From assembly GCA_005656395.1 (NCBI GenBank), contig SRSI01000077.1:1674001-1738000 (forward strand): a stretch of DNA of 64,000 nt, written 5' to 3'. The position numbers and the translations under genes are program-made. The notes beneath the pieces were generated by a model that saw nothing but the letters and a program-made list of their open reading frames with translations, ran no database searches and was not told where the DNA came from. Shown in pieces: positions 22,481-34,900 of the stretch. The first letter of the stretch is position 1; each line of letters begins with the position of its first letter. The DNA is from Strongyloides papillosus (taxonomy: Eukaryota; Nematoda; Chromadorea; Rhabditida; Strongyloididae).

Positions 22481-23707
22481 TCAATATCTATGATAATATA
22501 CAGGTTGTGGATGTCCATAATCCATGTGATCATGAACATTGTATGGGTGAGTGTTATTGTAATGTTGTGAAGGAGAATAATTATTATAGCCATTATCACC
22601 ATATGGAGTTGAAGATAACATTGTATTATTAACAGGATATATACGACTTGAATCTGGTACATACTGGAACGAGAAAATTTTTTTAATATTAATACTATAT
22701 GGAATTTTAAAAAGGTACCTGTTTATCAGCATCCATTACGATTCCTCTATTTCTGTTATACATTCTTTGAAATTTGGCAATCATTACCATTAATATTGAT
22801 ACCTTAATTAGATTTTAAAATATATTTATGGTATTTACTAAACTTACATGGAAAAATTGGACTCCTAAGAAGAATATGCCTGTTGCAATTCTAGCTAAGT
22901 TTCCATAACTGAAGATGAAAATAAATACAACACTTATTATTCCTCTTATCACCTCAATTAACATCAACAAAATCCATGGTATTAAAAGCCATTCATTGTA
23001 GATAGCTAATCCAATTAAACATAATATGGAAGCAACAATCAAGGCTGCCCAAAGAAAGACATCAACTAGTAATGTTATATATCTTACTGAAATAAATAAT
23101 AGTGGTTAAATCAAGGTAAACGATCATATTTTTCTTTAATCTATCATTGTTTATTATAAGAATGTTATTAATTTCATTAATCAAATATAAACATAACTTT
23201 AATTATTATGATTAAATAACATATAAAATATGTCCTTGAAATATTTTAAACCATAATTTTAACTTATAACGGAGATAATTTAATTAGTAAAAACCTACCA
23301 TTCTTTTCATATTTCAATTCCTCTGTGTACAATCCAAATGAACAATGATAAGAGGTTGAATCTTCCACAATAACTTTTGTTGTCCCTTCATGAAATACAA
23401 GCTTCCTATTATCTATAACAATTATTTATTAAAAAAGCAAAAGATCAATTTGAAAACATACCAGCACGAATTTTTCCTTGTGCCTCTAGTTCACATGACG
23501 TATAATGTGATTTATCACCATTATTTACTGTATCTGATAGCCCCCAACAACCAAGGCCTGTTAGGAGGGCAAAGATTAACTAAAAAATTGAATAATTATA
23601 TATCAAAAAAAGTATGCAATTACCAATGTATACAATACAGAAAAGAAAGTTCCAGGAGTCAAACCACAACAAAAACATCTCCTTATCTGAACCTCGACCT
23701 TAGCCAT
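22481..23707 (-). CDS. LAPTM-like four-pass membrane protein with Tyr/His-rich tail, 6 exons, 273 aa
   Basis: Exons on the minus strand: 23624-23707, 23462-23579, 23299-23412, 22848-23086, 22719-22802, 22481-22663. All joins keep the frame (822 nt). The start is MAKVEVQIRRCFCCGLTPGT. Four hydrophobic helices follow: TM1 about 21-43, an extracytosolic loop with Cys (HYTSCELEAQ, SYHCSFG), TM2 about 110-135, TM3 about 137-163 and TM4 about 166-192. The C-terminal about 80 residues are hydrophilic and rich in Y, H, N and P (YNNYSPSQHYNN, HPQPVYYHRY). The Cys-rich cytosolic start before TM1 and a tail with PxY-like motifs resemble LAPTM4/5 lysosomal proteins, but overall similarity is weak; it may be a nematode family of unknown function. 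The acceptor before exon 5 is ATTAAG, another AAG site. Confidence 0.7.
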
Positions 23708-25223
23708 CACACTTAAAAAATTATTTTACAATTACTAAAAGTAATAAAAAGTATAATATTTTTAAATTCTGAAAATAATTACATTAACTATACGGTTGAT
23801 TTTTAATGAAAATAATATAAAAATACATTATACATCTTTAATAATGGGTAAAATAAAGATAGTTATGTTATATTAGAATAGAAGAAACGACATATATACT
23901 CTGTAGTAAAGATAATGGCCATTTATACTGTGAATATGTGATCATCAAGGTTAAAATACTTTTAAATCAATGTGTTCTCCTCAAATTATTATGTATATAT
24001 ATTATAATATTATACAAAAGCTTACCTTTATACCTCTTCAAGCAAATTGTTATGTTAAAAATACTTTTGCTTATTATAAGTAAATATTTATGATACATCA
24101 AAATAATGTTTTGACGGTAATTTTTGTATAACGAGGATAAAGTACAATTATTTACAAATAATATGTGTATTATTTACCAAAACAGGTAATATTTTGATAT
24201 ACATATAAATTTTATCTCTTCATTTATCTTATAATCTATACTTGCAATAACTTTAATTCATTAAAATACAAAAAATTTACTTATGCCTAAATATTATAAA
24301 AGTTTTTATGACATTTTATTTGACCATTAAATTAATTTTAAAAAAATTATTAGTTTAATATAGCAAAATATTGAAACAGACTAATAGTTTATGATTAATT
24401 TAAAAAATAACTTGTTTCAAGGAGATACTTAGACTGTAATAGTAATTTTATAAATTTAAAAACATGGATTTAAGACATTTCGATATATTAAAAGTTTATC
24501 AAAACCCTGCCTCTATTCAATATTACCATTCAACATAACACATTAAAAATCAAAAACAAGTTATCGTTTTAAAATATCTTATTTATCAAAAATGTAGTCA
24601 AATGTATAAATTAACGTTTATATTTGTATATCTTTATCAATGACTTATTTTTTTAACATTAAAAAGGGTGGTAAATGCGAAGTTATAAATAAAATAATAA
24701 ATTTTTCTTTATTATCATAATTAAACTTTAAAATGTGAGAAAATGTATATAAAGGTATAATTTATTAAAAAAATAACAAAAATATTTATTTATTTCAATA
24801 TTACAATGCTCTTATTAAAATAACGATTATCATCAATGTGTAGAATTAGTAAAATTAAAAGTGAATCATAATTAATTCTTATCCTCAACAATGATATGTC
24901 TTATTTATATATAGGTCATTTCTTTCTAAGTCATGTAATAATTTTACATTATTAAATTGTTGTCCCAAATAGGAATACAAAGAGGAATATTATCAAGATA
25001 AAATGCTTATACTTAATTTTTAAAAACAAAAATTTAACAATACTTTTTAAAAATAATTTTGTCTTTAATTTATAAAAAAAATATTTATTATTCACAGAAT
25101 GCTTTAATTATTTAATACATTACTTAATCCATCATTTTATTTTAAACATTGGAAAAACATTCGTTGTACATTAATAGACTACTATATAATAAAAAAATTA
25201 ATTAATAAAAAAAGACATTTATT
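23708..25223. other. gene-free spacer
   Basis: About 1.5 kb of AT-rich DNA upstream of the four-pass protein and downstream of the secreted orphan. I see no coding frame, RNA gene or repeat that I can support. Confidence 0.45.
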
Positions 25224-25828
25224 CTAATGTTTCCTATAAATTATGTATTTTCCAAAGTTATTAATAACATCATAACCAACATAATTAACAATTCCACCGC
25301 TATGATCGATACCAAATGCTTCATAACCTTCTTTTGATATGTAACCATAAAAACTCGAACCATCGCTAGGATCAATTAAAAGTGCAGCAAAAATATCATA
25401 AAATTCAATCAAAGAATTAGAATTATCCAGTTCATTAACAGGAATAATTTCAAAAACACCTTCATCATTCTCTTTGTGTTTAAGAATTCTGAAATTTTCA
25501 CATGTTTCGAACAATGTATTATTTATATTGAATCTCCCACATAGTGATCCATTATTAAGATATGTCATACCAAAAAAACCTTCATGATAATCCTCAGAGA
25601 CATACACACTAAAATGTTAAAATGAAATACGTAATGGTATGGTACTTACAAGTAAGCTAATTGATTATTTTCATCCACCAATCCATTTTCGTTAATAGGA
25701 TGATTTTTGAACACTACTTTTTTATGTTCTTTATCAGGAACACCATAATAAACTTTTGTCCAGAAACCTTCTCCCAAATAAGAAAAAGTAAAATTTACAA
25801 AAAGTGCAATTAAAATTATTAGTCTCAT
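25224..25828 (-). CDS. secreted protein of unknown function, 187 aa
   Basis: Exons are 25650-25828 and 25224-25608, with a 41-bp intron and a Phe codon formed across the join (TT|T). Residues 1-16 form a signal peptide (MRLIILIALFVNFTFS) and no further membrane segment follows. The mature part is rich in aromatic and Gly residues with two cysteines about 12 residues apart (SLCGRF, ETCENF), short motifs such as YHEGFFGMTYL and DGSSFYGYISKEGYEAFGID, and a basic end (YIIYRKH). I recognise no family. It stands alone in about 4 kb of otherwise empty DNA. A secreted, lineage-restricted protein is possible for a parasitic nematode, but there is no functional evidence. Confidence 0.65.
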
Positions 25829-28218
25829 TTTCTGATTTCAAAATGCAAACATTTATATATTTTCTAATACATTTATAATAAATATATTTTTTGCAATGTT
25901 TTGTACGATTATGATTCAATTCAAAATTCTTCAATAAATCATTCTTTGAAATTTTTTATTTTCTAAATTATTCATTGGTAATTTATTTCATTTATATGAT
26001 TTATAGTAAGTTTTCATAGAAACATACAAATGAATCATTTATATATAAATATAGAAAACATTGTATGATAGAATAAAATATCATAAATTGTAATAACTTT
26101 ATCTGTTCTTATTCAATCCCTCAAGAATTTTTTTCATTTAAATCAAGCAGTTTAAAAATTAATAAAAAATAATAAAACTCATTTAGAAAAACATAAAAAA
26201 GAACCATTAAATTACTTTAATAACATTAATTTTAGAAACTATACATTTTAATTAATCTCTAGAAGTAGTTTGCATAAAAAAATTCGATTTTTACTGTTTA
26301 ACATGCCAAAAAATTAGATAAAAACTTTTAACGAATAATACTTGATAAATTTATAGTAAATTGAATAATTATGTTTATTTAGTATTTCATAAAAATATTA
26401 AGAAAAAAATTCATATAAAAATTGACAAACTAAAAATTGAAGTCGCGAAAATTTTGAAAATAGCTCTGGTAACCTTCATCTTTCTAGTAAATATGATGTC
26501 AGTTAATCATCTTTTATGGTGTATTAGGTATAAAAGAAATATTATACATTTTCTATCTTATGTTTGTGAATTAAAATTATTAAGATATAAATTTAATCGG
26601 CATAAGTACATGAAATGAATCTTTGAAAATCGAAATTTAACTCAAAATTTTAAATAATACATTTTCTTAGAAATTGTGCTTAGTCAAGATAGAATTCCAT
26701 ATCAATACACAAAAGAATGGTTTAATATCGTAGTATTAATTTTAAGGATAATGTATAAGTCGATGCTTGTCTAAAACTCTTTTAAAAATGATGAAAATAG
26801 AATAGATTTAAATTTGCTGAAATAAAGAGAATTTTTTTGTAAATAGTTCTAGAATTTTTATTTTAAAAATTATTTAAAATTTTCTAAAAAATTTTTACAA
26901 TTCTCCAAAAACAAATTTTAGTAATGATAACAATTTTTTAAGCGTAAATAATTTTTAGTGAAAGATTTTACACTTCATGACTATTAGGTAAACATTTTTT
27001 TATTAATTTTACTGAAAAAAAAATCAAAATGCTTTACATTGAAGTATAATACTCTATAACAATCTCAAAACGCTATTACAACACTTTTAAATAATGATTT
27101 AATTTTGTCATTTAATTGTAAATAATAATTCGTTTATTTTCTATAATAATATTTCTGGTAAATTCATATAATGATCGACATTTCTTAATATTTATATATG
27201 TATTGCTTTTTCAAAAAAATATTTATTGAATGTTATGATACTTTATAAAATAAAGTGTGATTTATTTAAAAATAACTGAAGAAAATGTATTTAAAATCAT
27301 TTTCTATGTCTATATATTAGCGCTGCAAAAGTTTTTACATACAAATATTTCCCATCAAAATCAATCACACTATTTAAGTTAAAGATATATTGTATCGTTT
27401 ACAAATATTTAACTATAATTTATAAAAAAAAATTTCATTACTTTATTTTTCGATTTTTTTTACATGTATATTCTTCTTAAAAATATTTAATCAATTAATT
27501 TATTCATACAGAAAAAAATAATTATATCGTCTTTATCATCTTATGAAGAAATATACTTCTAGTTTAATGTCATTGCATTGTCCTCATGTCGTGAAATATA
27601 CTTATAGACTTTCACTTTAAATGCTGGGTTTAAAATAACTTATTTGTGTTGTAAAAAAAGCAAGTTGTTTTTTGTTATACACACTACGATAATCGCAGAT
27701 TTTTCTTTCTAATTTATATAAAATAAAAATCTTTAATAACCTTAAAAAACAGATGAAATATACAATAGGATAGTATAAAATTCTTTACAAACAAATATAT
27801 ATATATATTTTTTTTGTTTGAAAGATAGTAATCAGTCATCACATCTGTTTTCTTTTGTTACTTTTTACGTGTACATGTACGCCATTTATTATTACACCTT
27901 TAATCACATTTTTAGAAGTAATAATATTTTCTTTTTTTATAGTCAAGTAATTTTTATAATTACTTTTTATTAATAACATTAATGTATACATGGTTTTACA
28001 ATCTAAAATTTTAAAGATATCGAATAGTTTTATTTTATAAGTGTAAATAATATTTTTTTTTATATTATTTTCTACTTCTTAGAAATATTTTTAAAAAAAG
28101 TAGCATAAGCTAATGAGAGATTTTGTCACTTTACAACGACATTTTATTTATATTCATTTTTATTCTATCTAAAATATTAAGATTTATTCGTTTTTTAAGA
28201 TATCCATAGTTAATCGTG
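25829..28218. other. gene-free 2.4-kb spacer
   Basis: Long AT-rich spacer between the secreted orphan and RhoGDI. An open frame at about 26361-26618 starts only with TTG, has random composition and was not accepted. Contains short AT microsatellites (for example TATATATATATAT near 27797). No RNA gene recognised. Confidence 0.45.
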
Positions 28219-28839
28219 ATGAGCGAGGCCGATAAAATTGATGCTAAAGAATTTGAACTTCCACAAAATTATGTAAAACCAGCTCAAAAATCTCTTAATG
28301 AAATCTTGTCTACCGATGCAAACGATGAAAGTCTTGTCAAGTAAGTTTTTTTTTAAATACTTTGCAAGGTTATCATTCATAGATACAAGGAAAAATTGCT
28401 TGGTCAAAATGCTGAAAATCTCGTCATTGATCCTTCTATCTCTTCTAATTGCATACTTAAAAGTATTGCCTTAGAAATTGATAATGATATCACCAATAAA
28501 GTTGAATTTACCAAGTCACAACCACCTCCAGGCTTGAGTATCTCCATTAAAGAAGGTGTGAATTATAGAATTGTTTTTGAATTTTATGTACAAAGAGAGA
28601 TTATTACTGGATTGAAATACTGTCAAAAAACTTCACGTCATGGTCTTCCAGTCGATAAAGAATCTATCATGTTGGGATCATATGCACCAAGACCTGAATA
28701 CTACACTTACAAAACAACTATTTGTGAAGCCCCAAAAGGTATGCTTCATCGCGGAAAATATAAAGTAAGAAGCTTATTGACAGATGACGACGAAAATCAT
28801 CTTTGTGAATGGGGATGGCAAATTGAAATTACAAAATAA
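28219..28839 (+). CDS. rhi-1: Rho GDP-dissociation inhibitor, 192 aa
   Basis: Exons are 28219-28340 and 28383-28839, with a 42-bp intron ending CATTCATAG; AA|A makes Lys41. RhoGDI extracts prenylated Rho, Rac and Cdc42 from membranes and keeps them GDP-bound in the cytosol. The N-terminal regulatory arm includes ELPQNYVKPAQKSLNEI and DESLVKYKEKLLG. The immunoglobulin-like C-terminal domain contains ISIKEGVNYRIVFEFYVQRE, IITGLKYCQKTSRHG, IMLGSYAPRPEYY and HRGKYKVRSLLTDDD, ending CEWGWQIEI. All hallmark segments are present and the length fits the family. It is convergent with ddx-27, with 128 bp between stop codons. Confidence 0.95.
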
Positions 28840-28967
28840 CTTAATATATTATATCAGAATCTACTACTTTTAAAATAATGTTTGTGGTTAACTACAATCA
28901 ACAAAAATGTTTAACTATTAAAAAATGAAAAATTAACAATAAAAAAATAATAATAGAAACTATTTAA

Positions 28968-31900
28968 TCAATCACTTAAAACTTCCTCTTCCGTCATTTT
29001 TTTCTCACTTTCTTTAACTTTCTTACTAGCCTCCTCAATCTCTTTTTCAGCTTTCTCCATTTCGTCAATTCGTTTGACAGAACCTTCAAGTGAGTCTATT
29101 CTTTTCTTATATGCTTCGATTACTATACTTGAAACATTTCTTTGTTTTAAACTCCCATCTTTATTAGATTTTATAATACTTTTTAGTAATTTTCTTTCGT
29201 CCTCACCAACAAGAGATATAGATCTACCACTTTTACCAGCACGTGCTGTTCTACCAACTCTATGGACATATATTTTGATATCTTTTGGCATTCTTAAATT
29301 GATAACTGTTGTGACTCCTTCGATATCAAGACCACGAGAAGCAAGATCAGTAGAAACAAGAACATCGATTTTCCCAGTTTTGAAATCGTTTAAGGCCATT
29401 ACTCTTTGTGTTTGGTTCATATTTCCATGAAGTTGACCACCTTTAACACCTAATAAACCAAGTATTATATGAAGCCTACGACATTCTTTTTTTGTTGGTA
29501 CAAATACTATGGTGTGATTAATAAAATTTCTAGTTACCAATGCCGCAACAATTGCTTCTCTATTATCTTCTTGTCCTTCACGTATTCTGATAAATTCTTG
29601 ACTTAAGTTTGATGCTACTACTGTATTATCATTAATAAAAAGTTTAACAGGTTTATCAAGTGACATTTTAATTAAATCTTCGATTTCCTCAGTCATGGTA
29701 GCTGAAAACAACATTGTTTGTCTCTTTTTCCCACACATATGGATTAATTCTTTCATTTGGTCAGCAAAGGCCTCTTCAAGCATGCGATCTGCTTCATCAA
29801 GGACAAGAACTTCTATTTTCTTTAAGGTGAATTCGCTTATTCTTTTAACTAAATCAATTAGACGTCCTGGAGTTGCTATTAAAATATCTGGCTTTTCCAA
29901 TACACTACTTTCTTGTTTTTTTACATCCAAACCACCTGTAAAGAAAGAAAGTTTACTTTTCTACTGGACAATTTATAAAAATTTTATAGAATACTCTGCA
30001 TCTGCACATTTTCATGTTACATATGGTTAAAAATTATAAAATAATTATAATCGTTATCTCTATTATATGTATATTTATATATATATATACATGGTCATTA
30101 ATATAATAATTTTATATAACATATACAGTTATCGGTATGCATTCTAATACAGACAAATGTATTGATAAAAAGAATCCTTTTACAGGGTTAAATCAAGAAA
30201 TTAATATAACATTAGTATAAATCACTAAAAATTTGATATTTTTTAAATGATAAATGTAACATTTACTTTAAGCATTTATTATACAAATATATTTTATTAC
30301 TATTCATTCGTTTTCAATCATATATAACTGCTTGAAATCATTTATAGAATTTACCACCAACTTTTGTATATTAAATATAATAATAATTATTATAAAAGAA
30401 TCTTTTCAATTGTAAATATTCATAATATTTATATTGTAGAAATCTCTATAGTTTATTGATATTGATAGAATAACAATATAGAGTTTTTCAACTCTAAATG
30501 ACCATTTATTTTAAATTTTTAACACAATTCACTATCTATTTTAATATACTTTCCTAACTTTAAAATATTCCATTTTATTTCTGTGTACTTCATTTGTAAA
30601 ATAAATAAATGTACAAAAAAAATGTATTAGTCATTTCATTTATTCTCAAACGTTTCTCTGCACAATTATTTATGACAGTATTTTTTTAGTTTTACATATA
30701 AATTTAAAAGTACAATACTTAAACTATAATTTGGAAATTTTGTCTTTGCAACAAATACAATTTTAATATGAGTGCATTGACAAAAAGTGAAATAAATAAA
30801 AGAAGAATTTTTATATTTCTTCTAACATTATTATTTCATTCATTTGAACAGTGGATCAGAACATTAATACCTTTTTTACAATGGGGTCTACGTCCAGTTC
30901 CAGATGTTTTTACAATATTAACTCTCAATTCTATAGGTAATATTTCTATTGCTATTGGAACAATTTTAACTGCATATTCTATTGAAACTATTGGTATCAA
31001 AAAAACAGCGATTATCTGTACATTTGTAATTGGAATGTATCAAATTATTATAACACAAACTTCGAGTTTTTATGTTTTTGGAGCTTATCAAATATTGCTA
31101 ATTTTTAATAACATGCCTACAGTTTTGAATGTTTTAATTGCAAATATGCTTGGAGAATATGCTGATATTAATGAAATTACACATTTTATAACAGAACAAA
31201 ATATTCCTTATTCTGTAGCTATGGCTTTAGGGCCATATCTAGCAATACAATCGCTTTTCTTTATATCACCACTTATCACTAATTCAGCTTTAGCATGTGG
31301 TATAATACACTTATTATTACTTATTCCTATTATTAGTGTTATGCCTGATGAAAGTGGTAAAAAAACTAAAATATTCACATCATTCAATATTGGTATTTAT
31401 TTTGAATTATTAAAAAATAAGACTGTATTCATAACATTAGCATTAATTGCTTTAATATATGGACCTGCTTCATGTTATGATCAAATTCTACGTTTCCAAT
31501 TATCAACGCATATGCTTATCTCACCCAATAGTATGTGTATTTTAGCTCTTGTTATTGGTTTATCAACATTAATTACCTCACTTGTAATTTTACCTTATTT
31601 ACACTCTAAATTTGGTCCACAAAATATTATTATATTTGGAGCAGGAATATTGTGCTGTTCCTATTTATATTTATCAAGAGCAACAGAATTTAATAGTTTT
31701 CTTATTGGATGTCCATTACATGCAATAGGATCAACAATATCAATAGGATGTTTAACAGCTACGCTTATGGCATCTGTTCCAAAAATCTATTTTGCTAAAG
31801 CTGCAGCTCTTAATAGAATAGTACAAGTTACTTCAATGTCATTAACACCTATTCTTACTGGATATTATATAGATAGATCAGAAATATCTCTTATGTGCTA

Positions 31901-34900
31901 TGTAGCAACAGCTCTTACACTTTTATCAATACTAATAGTACATAAATTTGGAAATTTTATGAAAATCCATGTAATGAATCTACCGACATTATTACGGGAC
32001 AATTAGTATATTTTCATTTCTATATATGATCAATATTTTAAATATTCTTGTTTTCACTTTTAATAAAAATATATCATTAATACAACAACTTGTTTATATT
32101 ATATGTATTCATTAAACTATTTCTACAATAATAAATTTCTATTATAGAAAAAACTTGTATTTCTTTTGTAAATCACTGCCATCCTACTTTATTTTGGTAT
32201 TGGCGGTCCAATACAAAATGTCATTATATTTCTGTATAGTGAATCTTAGTATATACATATCTAAAAGATATCATTTTTAAAATCTTGATGTTTATATTTA
32301 TACTATATCAGTCCATACACGTCTATAGTTAAGTTGTCTACAGAAGTTCAATATATATTTCTACTTATTAATACTTTATAATTATTCAATTATAATTTAA
32401 TAGAATAAAATTTGCATTAAAAAAGTATTTTATGGATGTTCTTTAAATTATGTATTGTAATTTAAAAATATCATTCTAAACTTTCACCTTTCATAAAAAC
32501 TAGAAATCTTATACCCTATCATTGTTCATATATTAGATTTGTTAAAGTATCTCAATAAAATAAAAAAAAATTCATATTATTTATCATGATATTCCTCAAC
32601 TAAATTTTAGAATCCACATCACCCACTATCATTATCATCTACTTCTTATATATTACAAAAAGAGAAAGATATTTGAAAGAAGTCATATGGAAAGTATGTC
32701 AACGCGTTGCGATAATATTATAATAAATACAACAACGACCTAACATAAAACTCAATTTTGATGTTATATAATTTTATATATCAAAATTTTGTTCCATAAA
32801 TTGAAAATTATACATAAGGTAATAGGAGAGATTCGTCCTGATTAATCTCTCCAGTATAAATAAATATTATTAATTTAAATTTCTCTTTTTCGTTTATACT
32901 TTCTAACAAATATATTTATATTTGATTATATATTATTGTATAAATTTTTTTCTTTCAATTATTTAAATAATAACTTATATTTAAAGGTTTAAAAATGGAG
33001 AAGAAACAAAAAATTCTCTATACACTATGCCTTATTTTTGGTATATGGCATTTTGGTACACAATGGACTACAACACTTTTATCATTTCTACAATGGGATA
33101 CAACTGAAGTTATGTCAATAGTTGATTTAGGTTATATACAATCTTTTGGATCACTTATGAATGTAATTGGAGCATTAGCACTAGGACAAATGACTGATTC
33201 TACAGGTCCAAAAACTATTTTTATATTTGCTGTTATCTGTACTTCACTTTATTATTGTGGTTTAGCTTTATGTCATACATGGATAGCTTTCTTTATACTT
33301 CAAGTTCTAAGATTTGGTTATCAACTAGATTCTACTGCTGAAATGTATCTCGCTACTATCACTACTGAAAAAGAAAGAACTGGAACTTTAATGATACTAA
33401 CTATTCCTCAAGCAATTGCAATGTTTGTTGGACCATACACAGCTTCAAAAGTAGCCGTATGGACCGATTTAAGGACATCACAATTTCTTTCTGGTATAAC
33501 CATGTTTGTAGCTATTATGCCTGTTATTGTATTCGCTTTACCAGCAACTCATGGAATACCTAAAATTGCTGCTGCAAGACTTAGACCACAAGAATATTGG
33601 CCAATGATAACTAGAAATCCAGCATTACGTGAAAGTCTAATATTACGTGGTTTTCTTGTTGGAGCTTATGTTTGTTATGAACTTATTGCTAGAAATTTCC
33701 TTCTCCGTCAATACATGCATGGAGCTACTGATAGCGCCTATGTTTTAATTGTTATGGGTATTGCACTTTTAACAATGCAATTTTTAGTATTGCCATTCCT
33801 ACAAAAAAGATTTACCCCCAAAGCACTTCTACAAATGGCACTTGGAACTTTATTATTTTGCTATTTAGCTGTTAATTTTGTTACTGGACTAGAACAATTT
33901 CTTTTGATAAATGGAATTCAAACAGCAGCATATGCTATATGCTACGCTGAATCATGCACACAAATTACAAGGTAAATTTTACTCTTTACACACTATTTTT
34001 TTACCTAATTTTTTTCAGCTCCGTTGAATCAACAGATCTCGGAAAGGCCACAGGACTTGCCTCTATGACTCAATGGCTAACACACTTAATTGTACCTATA
34101 TACACATCTCAACTAGTACAATACTTTCAATTTCACTATGCCTTTTATACAAGTGCTCTTGTCATTGGATGCCTTTTAATTTATGTATCAGTTGTTGCTA
34201 AACATTATAATGCCCGTGTAAGATCATTATTACCTAGCTTACAAATTGCATAATTTTAATTAATATTTATTATTTTAATTTTTAAATAAAATTTATTTAA
34301 ACTGACCTGCAAGTAGACAAATTTTAACTTTAGAAAATTCACCAAGCTTTTTCGTTACTTGAAAAACTTGTATCGCAAGCTCTCTTGTTGGACATAAAAC
34401 CAACACACGAATATCATTTTCTTTTGTTACTGGTTTAAATAATAAACGTTCTAAAATAGGTAGCATAAATGCAGCAGTTTTACCAGTACCAGTTGAAGAA
34501 CAAGCACAAATATCTTTACCAGATAATGCTACAGGAATACAAGCTTCTTGAATAGGTGTAGGATTTGTAAAACCAAGATTTGTTACAGCTTTTTGTAAAG
34601 GTTTTGACAAATCCATATCGTGAAATGAACTAATTTTTAAATTTCCACTTTCATCTAACTTTTTTTGCTTCGTTTCATCGAAATAATCATTAGAAGTACT
34701 TTTCTTCTTCTTCTTAACCTCTTTAATTTTAACACTGTCTAAAATCTCATCCATTTCCTGTACTAAATCATCTTCATCCTCCTTATATTCACTCAAATCC
34801 TTGATCAACTGAGCTTCAGATTTTTTATTTTTCAATCTTTCTTTATCAATTTTTTCCTGAAGTGTTGAAATTCTACTATTTCTCAAAAGATTTTTTAGTC

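Noticed and set aside
22378..22662. 94-codon minus-strand frame overlapping the last exon of the four-pass protein
   Set aside because: It reads a different frame of the same exon; the spliced frame gives a better protein and fits five preceding exons.
26361..26618. 85-codon plus-strand open frame in the 2.4-kb spacer
   Set aside because: Starts only with TTG, composition is that of random AT-rich DNA (I, K, L, N, Y), and there are no splice partners or domain.
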